Source: Collinsella sp.
Lineage (GTDB): Bacteria; Actinomycetota; Coriobacteriia; Coriobacteriales; Coriobacteriaceae
DNA: 49,331 nucleotides
Direction: 5' to 3'
Assembly: GCA_019419555.1 (NCBI GenBank)
Contig: DXZR01000015.1
Location: forward strand, 1-49,331
Part shown: in pieces, positions 17,144-25,203 of the stretch
Position numbering within the stretch: position 1 is the first letter of the stretch
Layout of the letters: every line of letters starts with the position of its first letter
Position numbers and translations under genes: made by a program
The notes under the pieces: model-generated
Database searches by the model: none
What the model saw: the letters and a program-made list of their open reading frames with translations, nothing else
What the model was told of the DNA's origin: nothing

Positions 17144-18154
17144 CTAGATCGAGGTGGAGTCGAGCCAGTTGAGCTTGCACTCGAGAATGCGCTGCTCGCC
17201 GGGTTCGCTGCTTCCGTCAAGTAGGGCGAGCAGCATCTCGGCTGCTTCGCGACCTTCTTGGTCGACGGGCTCGATGATGGTGGAGACGGTCGGTGTGGTG
17301 AGATTAGTCCAGTCTTCGCAGTTGAGTCCCAAAAGGCCGATTTGCTGCGGAAGCAGATGGGCCATTGGCTGGAGGGCCTTGTAGACACGGGGAAGTGCCC
17401 ACTGATTTTGCACGAAGATAAGGGTTCGCTTGGCGGGATTGAACTTGAATTTAAAGTATTCAGTGAGCTCGTTGATTGACGGCTTGTTGTGATCGATGGG
17501 AATCGCTTTGTAGAGCTGCCCGTTCGCTGCCAGCGCCTCGGCATACCCCTGAAAACGCTCCATGCGGGTGCGCATTTCGGTCATGTTGGCGGCAATGGAA
17601 AAGAAATCTTCGTAGCCGGCGTCGAGGAGTGCCTGTGTGGCGTTGTACACGCCGTCGTAAAGGTTGGTTTTGATCCAGCTGGTACCTGGGCTATAGATGG
17701 CCGCATCGAAAAAGACGACCGGCTTGCCGGCGCGTCTAATGCGGTCATGCACGGCTTTGAAGTTTGCCGTGGGCTGGATGATAAAGCCATCGACGCCCAG
17801 CGAGAGCATCTTGTCGACGTACATGAGCTCGGTCTCGGGGTTAAAGTTGCTCGTGCAAACGACCGTCTGGTAGCCCGCGGGGAGCATGACCTGCTCCATG
17901 CCATTGAGAACGAGCCCCGCCCATTTGTTGGTGTTATCCAAAATGATGATGGCAATGACGTGGGTTTGCTTGCCGGTGAGCGTCTGCGCTTGGGCGTTGG
18001 GAACGTATCCGAGTTCCTTAATGACGCGCGCGATTTTGTTCTGCGTCTTCTCGCTAAGCTTTTCTCGTTTGTCGTTGAGGTAATACGAGACGCTTGCCGT
18101 CGAGGTTCCCGCCTCTCGAGCGACGTCTGCGATCGTAACGCGCTGTTTTGCCAC
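17144..18154 (-). CDS. LacI-family transcriptional regulator of the PTS locus
   Basis: This 336-residue regulator has an N-terminal helix-turn-helix (VTIADVAREAGTSTASVSYY) and hinge helix, then a periplasmic-binding-protein-like effector domain. The GTG at 18154 is preceded by AAGGAG, and the protein starts VAKQRVTIADVA as LacI members do. The in-frame ATG at 18190 has no ribosome site. It is divergent from the sugar PTS operon, and two candidate operators lie in the shared 415-bp gap. The effector is probably the transported sugar or its phosphate. Confidence 0.92.
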   Translation of the reverse strand: MAKQRVTIADVAREAGTSTASVSYYLNDKREKLSEKTQNKIARVIKELGYVPNAQAQTLTGKQTHVIAIIILDNTNKWAGLVLNGMEQVMLPAGYQTVVCTSNFNPETELMYVDKMLSLGVDGFIIQPTANFKAVHDRIRRAGKPVVFFDAAIYSPGTSWIKTNLYDGVYNATQALLDAGYEDFFSIAANMTEMRTRMERFQGYAEALAANGQLYKAIPIDHNKPSINELTEYFKFKFNPAKRTLIFVQNQWALPRVYKALQPMAHLLPQQIGLLGLNCEDWTNLTTPTVSTIIEPVDQEGREAAEMLLALLDGSSEPGEQRILECKLNWLDSTSI

Positions 18155-18569
18155 AGCGACTCCTTCCGACAGATGAGCATTTTCCAACATGATGACTTTG
18201 AGTCTTGGTGAAGGATACGCTTCGGTGAGCGGCTTTTTCCTTTCATATGAGTATGCAACAAATGCGGCATACGGGTGGGGTCGAAATTTGTGACCGGCAT
18301 GCGCATCTGCCGTCTACCGAGAAAATCAAATACTTCTTGACTTTTGAAATCGAGGGCAAAATCGCAGGATTCATTTTTGGTTAAACGCATAACTAAATCG
18401 CATAACCAACGCTCTGACCTGCGCGTTTACCGAAATAAGCTGGCATTAAGAAAAACGAGCACCTATATTGTTCTTGTCGAAAAGACAGCAAGTCCAAACG
18501 GCAGGGGATGCTCCGGAGGCCTCCGCAAACGGTGTCTTGCGCACGCAACTCTATGAAAAGAGGGAAGCA
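18155..18569 (+). promoter_or_regulatory. Divergent control region, LacI gene / PTS operon
   Basis: Two overlapping 16-bp near-palindromes at 18379-18394 (GGTTAAACGCATAACT) and 18392-18407 (ACTAAATCGCATAACC) share GGTTA/TAACC ends and central CG, as LacI-family sites do. Together they form a larger inverted repeat from TTGGTTA to TAACCAA. A possible promoter for the PTS operon is TGGCAT (18441-18446), 17 bp, TATATT (18464-18469); its -35 box is poor. The region is AT-rich compared with the genes. Confidence 0.5.
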
Positions 18570-20041
18570 ATGAAGATCGTAGGCGTTGCCGCCTGTACTG
18601 TGGGTATCGCCCACACGTATATGGCCCAGAAGGCGATTCAGGATGAATGCGCCGCCCGTGGCATCGAGTGCAAGGTCGAGGCTCAGGGTGGCCTGGGTAT
18701 CGAGAATGAGCTCACGCAGGAAGACGTGGACTCCGCCGACCTGGTCCTGGAGTCCGTCGACGTGGGTGTCGAGAACGAGGACCGTTTTGAGCAGAAGATG
18801 GCCGAGGGCAAGTTCCTGAAGGTCGGCACCTCTGATGTAATCGCCGATCCGGTAAAGATCATCGACCAGGCCATTGAGATCATCAAGGCGACGGGTGGCG
18901 CCGTTGACGCGCCCAAGGCCGAGGCCAAGGCAGAGAAGAAGGCCGTCTCCGCTGCCCCGCAGGCCCCGACACCGGCGTCCAAGCAGTCTATCTTTGCCGA
19001 TCCTGGCAAGACGCTGCTCAATGCATTCAATACCGGCGTTTCCTATTTTATCCCCATCGTCGTTATCGGCGGCGTGTTTCTTGCCTTCTCGCTGGCATCC
19101 GGTACCGCCGGCGCCAACGGCATGGAGGTTACGAACCCGCTGATGGTGAGCCTTAACACCATCGGCATGGCCGGCATCTCCATGATGATCCCGGTGCTTG
19201 CGGCATACATCTCCTACTCGATGGCCGGCAAGCCCGCGCTCGCCCCCGGTTTTGTCCTGGGCTACCTGGTCAATAACGCAGTCGTTACCCCTAACGGCAA
19301 CAGCGTTTCGACCGGCTTCTTGGGCGCCATGATCATGGCGGTCATCTGCGGCTACTTTGTCCGCTGGATGAAGACCTGGAAGGTCAACAACACCATCCAG
19401 ACCATCATGCCCATCCTGATCATCCCGATTCTGACCTCGCTTGTCCTGGGCATGGCCTATATCTACATCCTGGCCACGCCGCTTGGCTTTGTGATGGACT
19501 GGCTCACCGGCGTGCTCGGCAGCCTGCAGGGCGGTTCCGCAGTTGTCCTGGGTCTGGTCATTGGCGTTATGACCGCCTTCGATATGGGTGGCCCCATCAA
19601 CAAGACCGCCTCGACCTTCACCATGGCCATCATGGCCTCCGGTATCTACGGTCCTAACGGTATGTTCCGCGTCGCCGTCGCCGTTCCCCCGATCGCCTGT
19701 GGCCTCGCTGCGCTCATCGCCAAGAACAAGTTCGATGACGCTGACCGCCAGATGGGCATCTCCGCGCTGTTCATGGGCTGCATCGGTATTACCGAGGGCG
19801 CTATCCCCTTCGCGGTCAAGGACCTCGGTCACACCCTGCCCGGCATTTGCATCGGCTCTGCCGTGGGTGCGGCACTTGCCCCTTCCAGGGCATCGACTGC
19901 TACGTCCCGCACGGTGGCTTTATCGTCGCCCTTGCCACCAACAACGTCGCGCTGTTCTGCCTGGACATCGTGATTGGCGCCGTGGTCGCCGCTGCAATCC
20001 TGATTGCCATGAAGCCCACGCTCGATAAGCAGGCCAAGTAA
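18570..20041 (+). pseudogene. PTS fructose-family IIBC component, frameshifted near the C terminus
   Basis: The IIB domain (about residues 1-100) has the phosphorylated cysteine C9 in ACTVGIAHTYMA. After an Ala/Pro/Lys linker (about 110-140) comes a IIC membrane domain with GGVFLAFSLAS, AFDMGGPINKTAS and GITEGAIPFAVKD. At 19878-19883 the sequence reads GCCCCTTC. One extra C would restore LAPFQGIDCYVPHGG and the normal end at 20041 (about 490 residues). As written, translation leaves frame and ends at 19973 with an unrelated tail. This may be a sequencing or assembly error in a C-run, a phase-variable tract, or a real mutation. The start has AGAGGGA upstream. Confidence 0.88.
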
Positions 20042-20055
20042 ACCTTTAAGGACTC

Positions 20056-20116
20056 CGGTTGTGCGGAGGGATGGATTTGACTCCGCACAACCGCCCCTAC
20101 ACAACAAAATCCATCC
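20056..20116 (+). promoter_or_regulatory. Intercistronic hairpin with pseudoknot potential
   Basis: Perfect 13-bp arms (20056-20068 and 20081-20093) enclose a 12-base loop. Ten of the loop bases (20069-20078, GGATGGATTT) are exactly complementary to 20107-20116 (AAATCCATCC). A further hairpin (GGGCCCA/TGGGTCCC, about 20127-20144) follows before the next gene. Confidence 0.6.
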
Positions 20117-20185
20117 GTACTGATAGGGCCCACATCTGGGTCCCAGGGAACTTTTGTCAAAAATCCTCTGGAGAAGGAGAACAAA

Positions 20186-21460
20186 ATGTCCAACCTCACC
20201 ATCCGTCAGGCCGTTCAGGGCATGCTCAAGCTGCAGGATAGCGGCGATCACGCAACCATGGTCGGCATTGGCCCCATGAGCCCCAACCTGATTCAGGCCG
20301 TGTTCGAGCTTGCCAAGGACGAGGATTTCCCGCCCATGTTTATCGCCAGCCGCAACCAGGTCGATATGGACGAGATGGGCGCCGGCTACGTCAACGGTTG
20401 GGACCAGACGCGCTTTGCCGCCGACATCAAGAAGGTTGCCGACGAGGTGGGTTACACCGGTCCGTACTACCTGTGCCGCGATCACGGCGGTCCGTGGCAG
20501 CGCGACGAGGAGCGTAACGCCCACCTGCCCGAGGACGAGGCCATGGAGCTCGCCCGCAAGTCCTTCGTCGCCGACATGGAGGCGGGCTTTGACCTGCTGA
20601 TGGTCGACCCCACCAAGGACCCCTATCAGATCGGCAAGGTTATTCCGCTCGACGTGGTGCTTCGCCGCACGATCGATCTTATCGACTACCTTGAGCAGTA
20701 CCGTCGCGAGCATAACCTGCCCGAGGTCGCCTATGAGGTCGGTACCGAGGAGACCAATGGCGGCTTGACCTCTACCGATAAGTACGAGGAGTTCATTTCT
20801 CAGCTGCAGCCCGAGCTCGAGAAGCGCGGCTGCCCCATGCCCACCTTTATCGTCGGCCAGACCGGCACCCTTACCCGCTGGACGGAGCAGGTCGGTCACT
20901 ACAACTTCAAGAACGCCCGCGAGCTTGCCGATATGGCCAAGCGCTATGGCGTGGGCCTGAAGGAGCACAACGCCGACTATCTGGACGACGCGACGCTGCT
21001 CGAGCACATCCCGGCACACGTGACCGCCTCCAACGTCGCTCCGCAGTATGGCACCGAGGAGACCCGCGCCTACCTCAAGCTCTGCGCCACCGAGCAGATC
21101 CTGGTCGACAACGGTCTGTGCGATGACCCCTCCGACCTGTATCACACGCTGCTGGTCAAGGCTATCAAGACCGAGCGCTGGCGCAAGTGGATGACTGGCG
21201 ACGACGTCAACCTGCAGGTCGATGACATCCTTGCCGACGATGAGCTCAGCCTGAAGATCCTGGATGTCTCCGGCCACTATGCGTTCAACGATCCCGAGGT
21301 CAAGGAGCAGGTCGAGAAGCTCTATCGCAACCTCGCTGCCCAGGACATCGACGGCAAGCGCTTTGTGATCGAGCACATCAAGCGCCCGATCAAGCAGTAC
21401 GTCGTCGGTCTTAACCTCAAGGGCGTCACGAGCCGCATCGAGAAGGCTCTCGAGGACTAA
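20186..21460 (+). CDS. GatZ/KbaZ-like class II tagatose-bisphosphate aldolase-family protein
   Basis: This 424-residue TIM-barrel protein is related to GatZ/KbaZ, the so-called non-catalytic subunit of D-tagatose-1,6-bisphosphate aldolase. Shared blocks with E. coli GatZ are SRNQVD, CRDHGGP (GatZ GGDHLGP), YEVGTEETNGG (GatZ YVIGTEVPVPGG) and LKEHNADYL (GatZ YEAHSTDY). No catalytic GatY/KbaY partner is present in this operon, so it may act alone, with histidines and acids of these blocks as candidate metal ligands. An epimerase, isomerase or aldolase role on the PTS product is inference. GAAGGAG lies upstream of the ATG. Confidence 0.8.
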   Translation: MSNLTIRQAVQGMLKLQDSGDHATMVGIGPMSPNLIQAVFELAKDEDFPPMFIASRNQVDMDEMGAGYVNGWDQTRFAADIKKVADEVGYTGPYYLCRDHGGPWQRDEERNAHLPEDEAMELARKSFVADMEAGFDLLMVDPTKDPYQIGKVIPLDVVLRRTIDLIDYLEQYRREHNLPEVAYEVGTEETNGGLTSTDKYEEFISQLQPELEKRGCPMPTFIVGQTGTLTRWTEQVGHYNFKNARELADMAKRYGVGLKEHNADYLDDATLLEHIPAHVTASNVAPQYGTEETRAYLKLCATEQILVDNGLCDDPSDLYHTLLVKAIKTERWRKWMTGDDVNLQVDDILADDELSLKILDVSGHYAFNDPEVKEQVEKLYRNLAAQDIDGKRFVIEHIKRPIKQYVVGLNLKGVTSRIEKALED

Positions 21461-21477
21461 GTAGCTTTTCCTACACG

Positions 21478-21553
21478 ACGCCGGGCCTGGGGCATGTCCC
21501 AGCCGCAGGCCCGGCACATAGGACAAAGGGACATCCCCTTTGTCCTATTTTTT
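21478..21553 (+). terminator. Paired hairpins after the GatZ-like gene
   Basis: The first hairpin has arms GCCGGGCCTG and CAGGCCCGGC (about 21480-21514). The second has 13-bp perfect arms (21518-21530 and 21536-21548) with an ACATC loop and TTTTTT after it, a proper terminator form. As it lies inside the operon, it would attenuate expression of the transaldolase and later genes. It also matches the GGGACA/TGTCCC hairpin family. Confidence 0.7.
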
Positions 21554-21585
21554 GAGTTTTGGATTCCTTCGAAGGAGTTTGCACC

Positions 21586-22269
21586 ATGAAGTTCTTTATC
21601 GATACTGCCAATCTGGACGAGATCGCCGAGGCCAAGAGCTGGGGCTGCCTGGCCGGTGTTACCACCAACCCGTCCCTGTACGCCAAGACCGGCGGCAAGC
21701 TTGCCGACTTTGAGCCGCATATGCTCAAGATTGCCGAGCTCTGCGAGGGCCTGCCCGTTTCCGCCGAGTCTACCGCTACCACTGCCGAGGGTATGATCGA
21801 GGAGGGCAAGCGCCTTGCCGCCCTCGCCCCCAACATCGTGGTCAAGCTTCCCGTGTGCGAGGCCGGCCTTGCCGCCTGCCGTGCACTGGCCGATGCTGGC
21901 GTGCGCGTCAACATGACGCTCGTCTTCTCGCCGACGCAGGCCCTTATGGCCGCCAATGCCGGTGCTCGCTACATCAGCCCGTTTGTCGGTCGTTTCGATG
22001 ACATCGCCGAGGACGGTATCTCGCAGCTCGACAACGTCGTGACCTGCATTAAGAACTACGACTGGACGGGCAAGAACGTCGACGACACCGTCGAGATCAT
22101 CACCGCCTCGGTTCGTACGCCCAACCACGTGACCCAGGCCGCGCTACTCGGTGCCGATATTGCGACCGTGCCCATGGCCGCTCTCAAGAAGTGCCTGCAT
22201 CATCCGCTGACCGACCAGGGCCTCGCCTCTTTTGAGGCTGACTGGCAGAAGGTCGTCGCTCAGGCTTAA
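21586..22269 (+). CDS. Transaldolase, TalC/MipB type
   Basis: This 227-residue class I aldolase-fold enzyme moves a dihydroxyacetone unit between sugar phosphates. The Schiff-base lysine is K87 in NIVVKLPV. E61 (SAEST) and F133 (SPFVGR) occupy the places of Q59 and Y131 of E. coli fructose-6-phosphate aldolase and match true transaldolases such as TalB F178. Transaldolase activity is therefore more likely than free aldol cleavage. MKFFIDTANLDEI and GVTTNPSL are family hallmarks. GAAGGAG precedes the ATG at 21586. It is followed 63 bp later by the transketolase pair. Confidence 0.92.
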   Translation: MKFFIDTANLDEIAEAKSWGCLAGVTTNPSLYAKTGGKLADFEPHMLKIAELCEGLPVSAESTATTAEGMIEEGKRLAALAPNIVVKLPVCEAGLAACRALADAGVRVNMTLVFSPTQALMAANAGARYISPFVGRFDDIAEDGISQLDNVVTCIKNYDWTGKNVDDTVEIITASVRTPNHVTQAALLGADIATVPMAALKKCLHHPLTDQGLASFEADWQKVVAQA

Positions 22270-22332
22270 CGAGTGGATTGCCCCGGCATCGCGTCATCCG
22301 GTGCCGGGGTTGTTCTCAAGAGAGGAATTCGT

Positions 22333-23163
22333 ATGACCAACCAGGAGCTGGCGAAGGTCGCCAATGAGGTCAGGAAGGGTGTCGTGACTGCGGTTCACGC
22401 GGCCAAGTCGGGACACCCGGGTGGATCGCTCGGTGCTGCCGACATCATGACGTATCTGTACTTTGAGGAAATGAATATCGATCCTGCCGACCCTCACAAG
22501 GCCGATCGCGATCGCTTTGTGCTCTCCAAGGGTCACGCGGCGCCGGGCCTGTATTCGGTGTTGGCAAATCGCGGCTATTTTCCCGTCGAAGAGCTCGAGA
22601 CGCTCCGTCATATTGGCAGCCGACTGCAGGGCCATCCCAACATGAACGACGCCCCTGGCATCGATATGTCCACCGGATCGCTCGGTCAGGGCATCTCTGC
22701 TGCAGTTGGAATGGCGCTTGCCGCTAAGCACTGGGGCGACGGCTACCGTGTCTACACGTTGCTGGGCGACGGTGAGTGCGAGGAAGGCCAGGTGTGGGAG
22801 GCGGCCATGTTCGCCGGCAACCATGCGCTCGACAATCTTGTTGCCGTTGTCGACCACAACGGCTTGCAGATTGACGGCACGATCGATGAAGTCAACTCGG
22901 CCATGCCGCTCGCTGACAAGTTCCGCGCCTTTAAGTGGCATGTGATCGAGCTCGCCGACGGTAACGACATGGCGCAGATTGCCGCCGCCTTTGCCGAGGC
23001 CCGCAAAGTGAGCGACTCGCCCGTGGCCATTATCGCCGAGACGGTGAAGGGCAAGGGCGTCTCCTTTATGGAAAACCAGGTGGGCTGGCACGGCAAGGCA
23101 CCCAACGATGAACAGTTTGAGCAGGCCATGGCCGAGCTCGCAGCAGCAGGGGAGGAGCTCTAA
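22333..23163 (+). CDS. Transketolase, N-terminal (TPP-binding) subunit
   Basis: This 276-residue protein covers the pyrophosphate-binding half of transketolase. The TPP motif starts GDGECEEGQVWEA and ends VVDHNG. SGHPGGSLGAADI and SKGHAAPGLYSVL bind cofactor and substrate. AGAGGAATT precedes the ATG at 22333. Its stop codon overlaps the start of the C-terminal subunit gene (TAATG), so the two are translationally coupled. Such two-gene transketolases are common in anaerobes and archaea, so this is not a broken gene. Confidence 0.94.
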   Translation: MTNQELAKVANEVRKGVVTAVHAAKSGHPGGSLGAADIMTYLYFEEMNIDPADPHKADRDRFVLSKGHAAPGLYSVLANRGYFPVEELETLRHIGSRLQGHPNMNDAPGIDMSTGSLGQGISAAVGMALAAKHWGDGYRVYTLLGDGECEEGQVWEAAMFAGNHALDNLVAVVDHNGLQIDGTIDEVNSAMPLADKFRAFKWHVIELADGNDMAQIAAAFAEARKVSDSPVAIIAETVKGKGVSFMENQVGWHGKAPNDEQFEQAMAELAAAGEEL

Positions 23164-24101
23164 TGGCAGACGTCAAGAAAGTCGCCACGCGCGTTAGCTA
23201 TGGCGAGGCACTTGTCGAGCTGGGCAATGAGCGCGATGACTTTGTGGTTCTCGATGCCGACCTGGCCGCCGCCACGCAGACCGGTAAGTTTAAGGCTGCG
23301 CACCCTGAGCGCTTCTACGACGCCGGCATTGCCGAGAGCAACCTGATGGGTCTTGCCGCCGGCATCGCGACCACGGGCCGCGTTGCTTTTGCGAGCACCT
23401 TTGCGATGTTTGCCGCCGGTCGCGCCTACGAGCAGGTCCGCAATTCCATCGGCTACCCGCACCTCAACGTCAAGATTGGCGCTACTCATGCCGGCATTTC
23501 GGTGGGCGAGGACGGCGCCACGCACCAGTGCTGCGAGGATATCGCACTCATGCGCACGATTCCGGGTATGACGGTGGTCGTTCCCGCCGACGACGTCGAG
23601 GCTCGTGCCTGTGTGCGCGCCGCCTATGAGTTTGAGGGCCCGGTTTACATGCGCTTCGGCCGCCTGGCAACACCGGTCATCAACGACTGCGAGGACTATG
23701 AGTTCAAGATTGGTCGCGGCGTGGTCGTGCGCGAGGGGTCCGATGTGACCATCATCGCTTGTGGCCTTATGGTCGCCGAGGCGCTTGAGGCTGCCGAGGC
23801 GCTCGCTGCCGATGGCATCGATGCCGAGGTCATCAACATGCATACGATCAAGCCGCTCGACGAACGCCTGGTTGTAGCCAGCGCCAAGAAGACCGGTCGC
23901 GTGGTCACTGCCGAGGAGCATTCGATTATCGGCGGTCTTGGCGAGGCCGTTGCCTCGGTGCTAGCGGAGCAGTATCCGGTGCCGATGTGTCGCGTCGGCG
24001 TGCGCGATGTGTATGGCGAGTCCGGCCCTGCGGTCGATTTGCTGCACAAGTACGGTTTGGACGCCGACGGCATCGAAGCTGCGGTCAGGTCTGTGTTGTA
24101 A
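23163..24101 (+). CDS. Transketolase, C-terminal subunit
   Basis: This 312-residue protein supplies the pyrimidine-binding and C-terminal domains of transketolase. The block FYDAGIAESNLMGLAAG carries the glutamate that activates TPP. HQCCEDIALMRTIPGMTVV and the tail domain with EEHSIIGGLG follow. GGGGAGCTC in the end of the previous gene provides the ribosome site. With its partner it would exchange two-carbon units and link the locus to the pentose phosphate pathway. The specific ketose substrate is not known; homologous pairs in other bacteria act on unusual ketose phosphates as well as xylulose-5-phosphate. Confidence 0.94.
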   Translation: MADVKKVATRVSYGEALVELGNERDDFVVLDADLAAATQTGKFKAAHPERFYDAGIAESNLMGLAAGIATTGRVAFASTFAMFAAGRAYEQVRNSIGYPHLNVKIGATHAGISVGEDGATHQCCEDIALMRTIPGMTVVVPADDVEARACVRAAYEFEGPVYMRFGRLATPVINDCEDYEFKIGRGVVVREGSDVTIIACGLMVAEALEAAEALAADGIDAEVINMHTIKPLDERLVVASAKKTGRVVTAEEHSIIGGLGEAVASVLAEQYPVPMCRVGVRDVYGESGPAVDLLHKYGLDADGIEAAVRSVL

Positions 24102-24112
24102 GGAAGGTTTCC

Positions 24113-24565
24113 ATGGGATTTGTATCTGCCAACCAAGTGACGATAGGGTATACCGCCGCCTCGCGCGAGGATGCCCTGCATTATTTGTCCGATCAGGCCG
24201 TCGAGCTCGGCTTTGCTGACGACGCATCTGCCGTAGAGACTGCCTTCATGGCTCGCGAGAACGAGGCCGAGACTGGCCTTGTCGCCGGTTTTGCCGTTCC
24301 ACATGCCAAAAGCGATGCTATCCACACGCCGGGCGTTGCCGTGCTTAAGCTGGTCGAGCCCGTTGAATGGCCGAGCTTCGATGGTGTGCCCGTCGATGTT
24401 GCGCTCGCGCTGTACGTGCCTGCCGGCGAGGCAGGAACCACGCACCTGCGCTTGCTCTCCAAGGCTGCCGTGATGCTGATGGACGCCGGCTTCCGTGACA
24501 AGGTGCGCGCGAGCACCGATCCCGTTGAGATTGCGGAGCTCATCAATAGCGGACTCGAAGACTAG
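24113..24565 (+). CDS. PTS fructose/mannitol-type IIA component
   Basis: This 150-residue cytoplasmic phosphocarrier takes phosphate from HPr and passes it to the IIB domain encoded at the operon head. The phosphorylated histidine is H64 in GFAVPHAKSDAI. The following LKLVEPVEWPSFDGVPVDV matches family 2 IIA domains. AAGGAAGG lies upstream of the ATG at 24113. Separation of IIA from IIBC by four enzyme genes supports one operon serving one sugar. The gene is followed by a GAACGG/CCGTTC hairpin and then a terminator. Confidence 0.93.
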   Translation: MGFVSANQVTIGYTAASREDALHYLSDQAVELGFADDASAVETAFMARENEAETGLVAGFAVPHAKSDAIHTPGVAVLKLVEPVEWPSFDGVPVDVALALYVPAGEAGTTHLRLLSKAAVMLMDAGFRDKVRASTDPVEIAELINSGLED

Positions 24566-24606
24566 AACGGTCATCCCGTTCAATCAATTGATCCTTCTCC
24601 AAGGAA

Positions 24607-24643
24607 AAGGGCCGCGACGCCGTATGGGTGTCACGGCCCTATT
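24607..24643 (+). terminator. Terminator of the PTS operon
   Basis: AGGGCCG and CGGCCCT arms with inner GACGCC/GGGTGTC pairing are followed by ATTTGCGTTT, a modest T-tract. Confidence 0.7.
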
Positions 24644-24650
24644 TGCGTTT

Positions 24651-24705
24651 CCCCAGATAAAACCTGCCAAAATAAACCTGTCCCTTTTTGGCAGGTTAAT
24701 CGGGG
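24651..24705. repeat. CCTGCC hairpin repeat, copy A
   Basis: AACCTGCCAAAA pairs with TTTTTGGCAGGTT around a loop containing CCTGTCCC, inside outer CCCC/GGGG ends. Closely similar copies lie at 25126 and 32362, and a reverse-oriented diverged copy at 28348. Confidence 0.9.
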
Positions 24706-24769
24706 ACTATTTCACCGCAACTTAGGGCACGGTTAGGAAGTGTGCACCTTAAAGAGTGGAGCCCATGAT

Positions 24770-24939
24770 TAGAGAGGTCGCGCTCATCTCGCTAAATGTC
24801 TCTCTAAAGAGAAGGTTGGTTAGAGAGATAGCATTAGGCAATCTAGCAGCGAATTCGATACATCTCTCTTAATGTCTCTCTAAAACAAGGCGCTCATCTC
24901 TCTAAAGTTAGAGAGATGAGCGCCTTGTTTTAGAGAGAC
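24770..24939. repeat. TCTCTCTAA motif array with 32-bp perfect palindrome
   Basis: About eight copies of TCTCTCTAA or its complement TTAGAGAGA, some with one change, lie within 170 bp. The last four form a perfect palindrome with 32-bp arms (24874-24905 and 24908-24939) and a two-base centre. CGCTCATCTC occurs both at 24781 and inside the left arm at 24891. It could be a binding array or a palindromic mobile remnant. Confidence 0.9.
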
Positions 24940-25125
24940 GGAATGCCAAAATTCGTCCGTCAGCTACCATCTGCCAAAAATGACGGATAAAGGGCTCATC
25001 GAAGTAATGGGTTCATCGACGAGCCGCAACCGCCGCTATCGGAAGAAGTAGATGCAGCCGAATTGCCCCTCTATCGTCTCTCGAAGTTTGATGGGTGCTA
25101 GGGGAGCGACTGCCTCGCGATATTT

Positions 25126-25175
25126 CCCCAGATAAAACCTGCCAAAATAAACCTGTTCCTTTTTGGCAGGTCAGT
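25126..25175. repeat. CCTGCC hairpin repeat, copy B
   Basis: It matches copy A at nearly every base from CCCCAGATAAAACCTGCC through TTTTTGGCAGGT, with CCTGTTCC in the loop. The outer GGGG end is missing here. Confidence 0.9.
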
Positions 25176-25203
25176 TAACGCAGTGCAGGTTGAGCATATG
25201 CGA

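Larger units (their letters stand above)
24566..25203. other. Gene-free stretch packed with inverted repeats
   Basis: This 640-bp stretch (780 bp counting the larE element) has no convincing gene. In order it holds the operon terminator, a CCTGCC hairpin (24651), an ATTTCACCGCAACTT fragment (24709) also seen near 49160, and an array of TCTCTCTAA motifs ending in a 32-bp palindrome (24770-24939). Minor inverted repeats follow (GTCCGTCA/TGACGGA, and GGCTCATCGA with TCGACGAGCC near 25000), then a second CCTGCC hairpin (25126). It behaves like a landing place for small palindromic elements. Confidence 0.75.

Noticed and set aside
22333..24101. Two half-length transketolase genes as a broken gene
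   Set aside because: Each half has its own start signal, the genes overlap by TAATG, and two-subunit transketolases are a normal form.
24770..24939. CRISPR array from repeated TCTCTCTAA motifs
   Set aside because: The motifs are short, occur in both orientations and have irregular spacing. There are no unique spacers of constant length and no cas genes.
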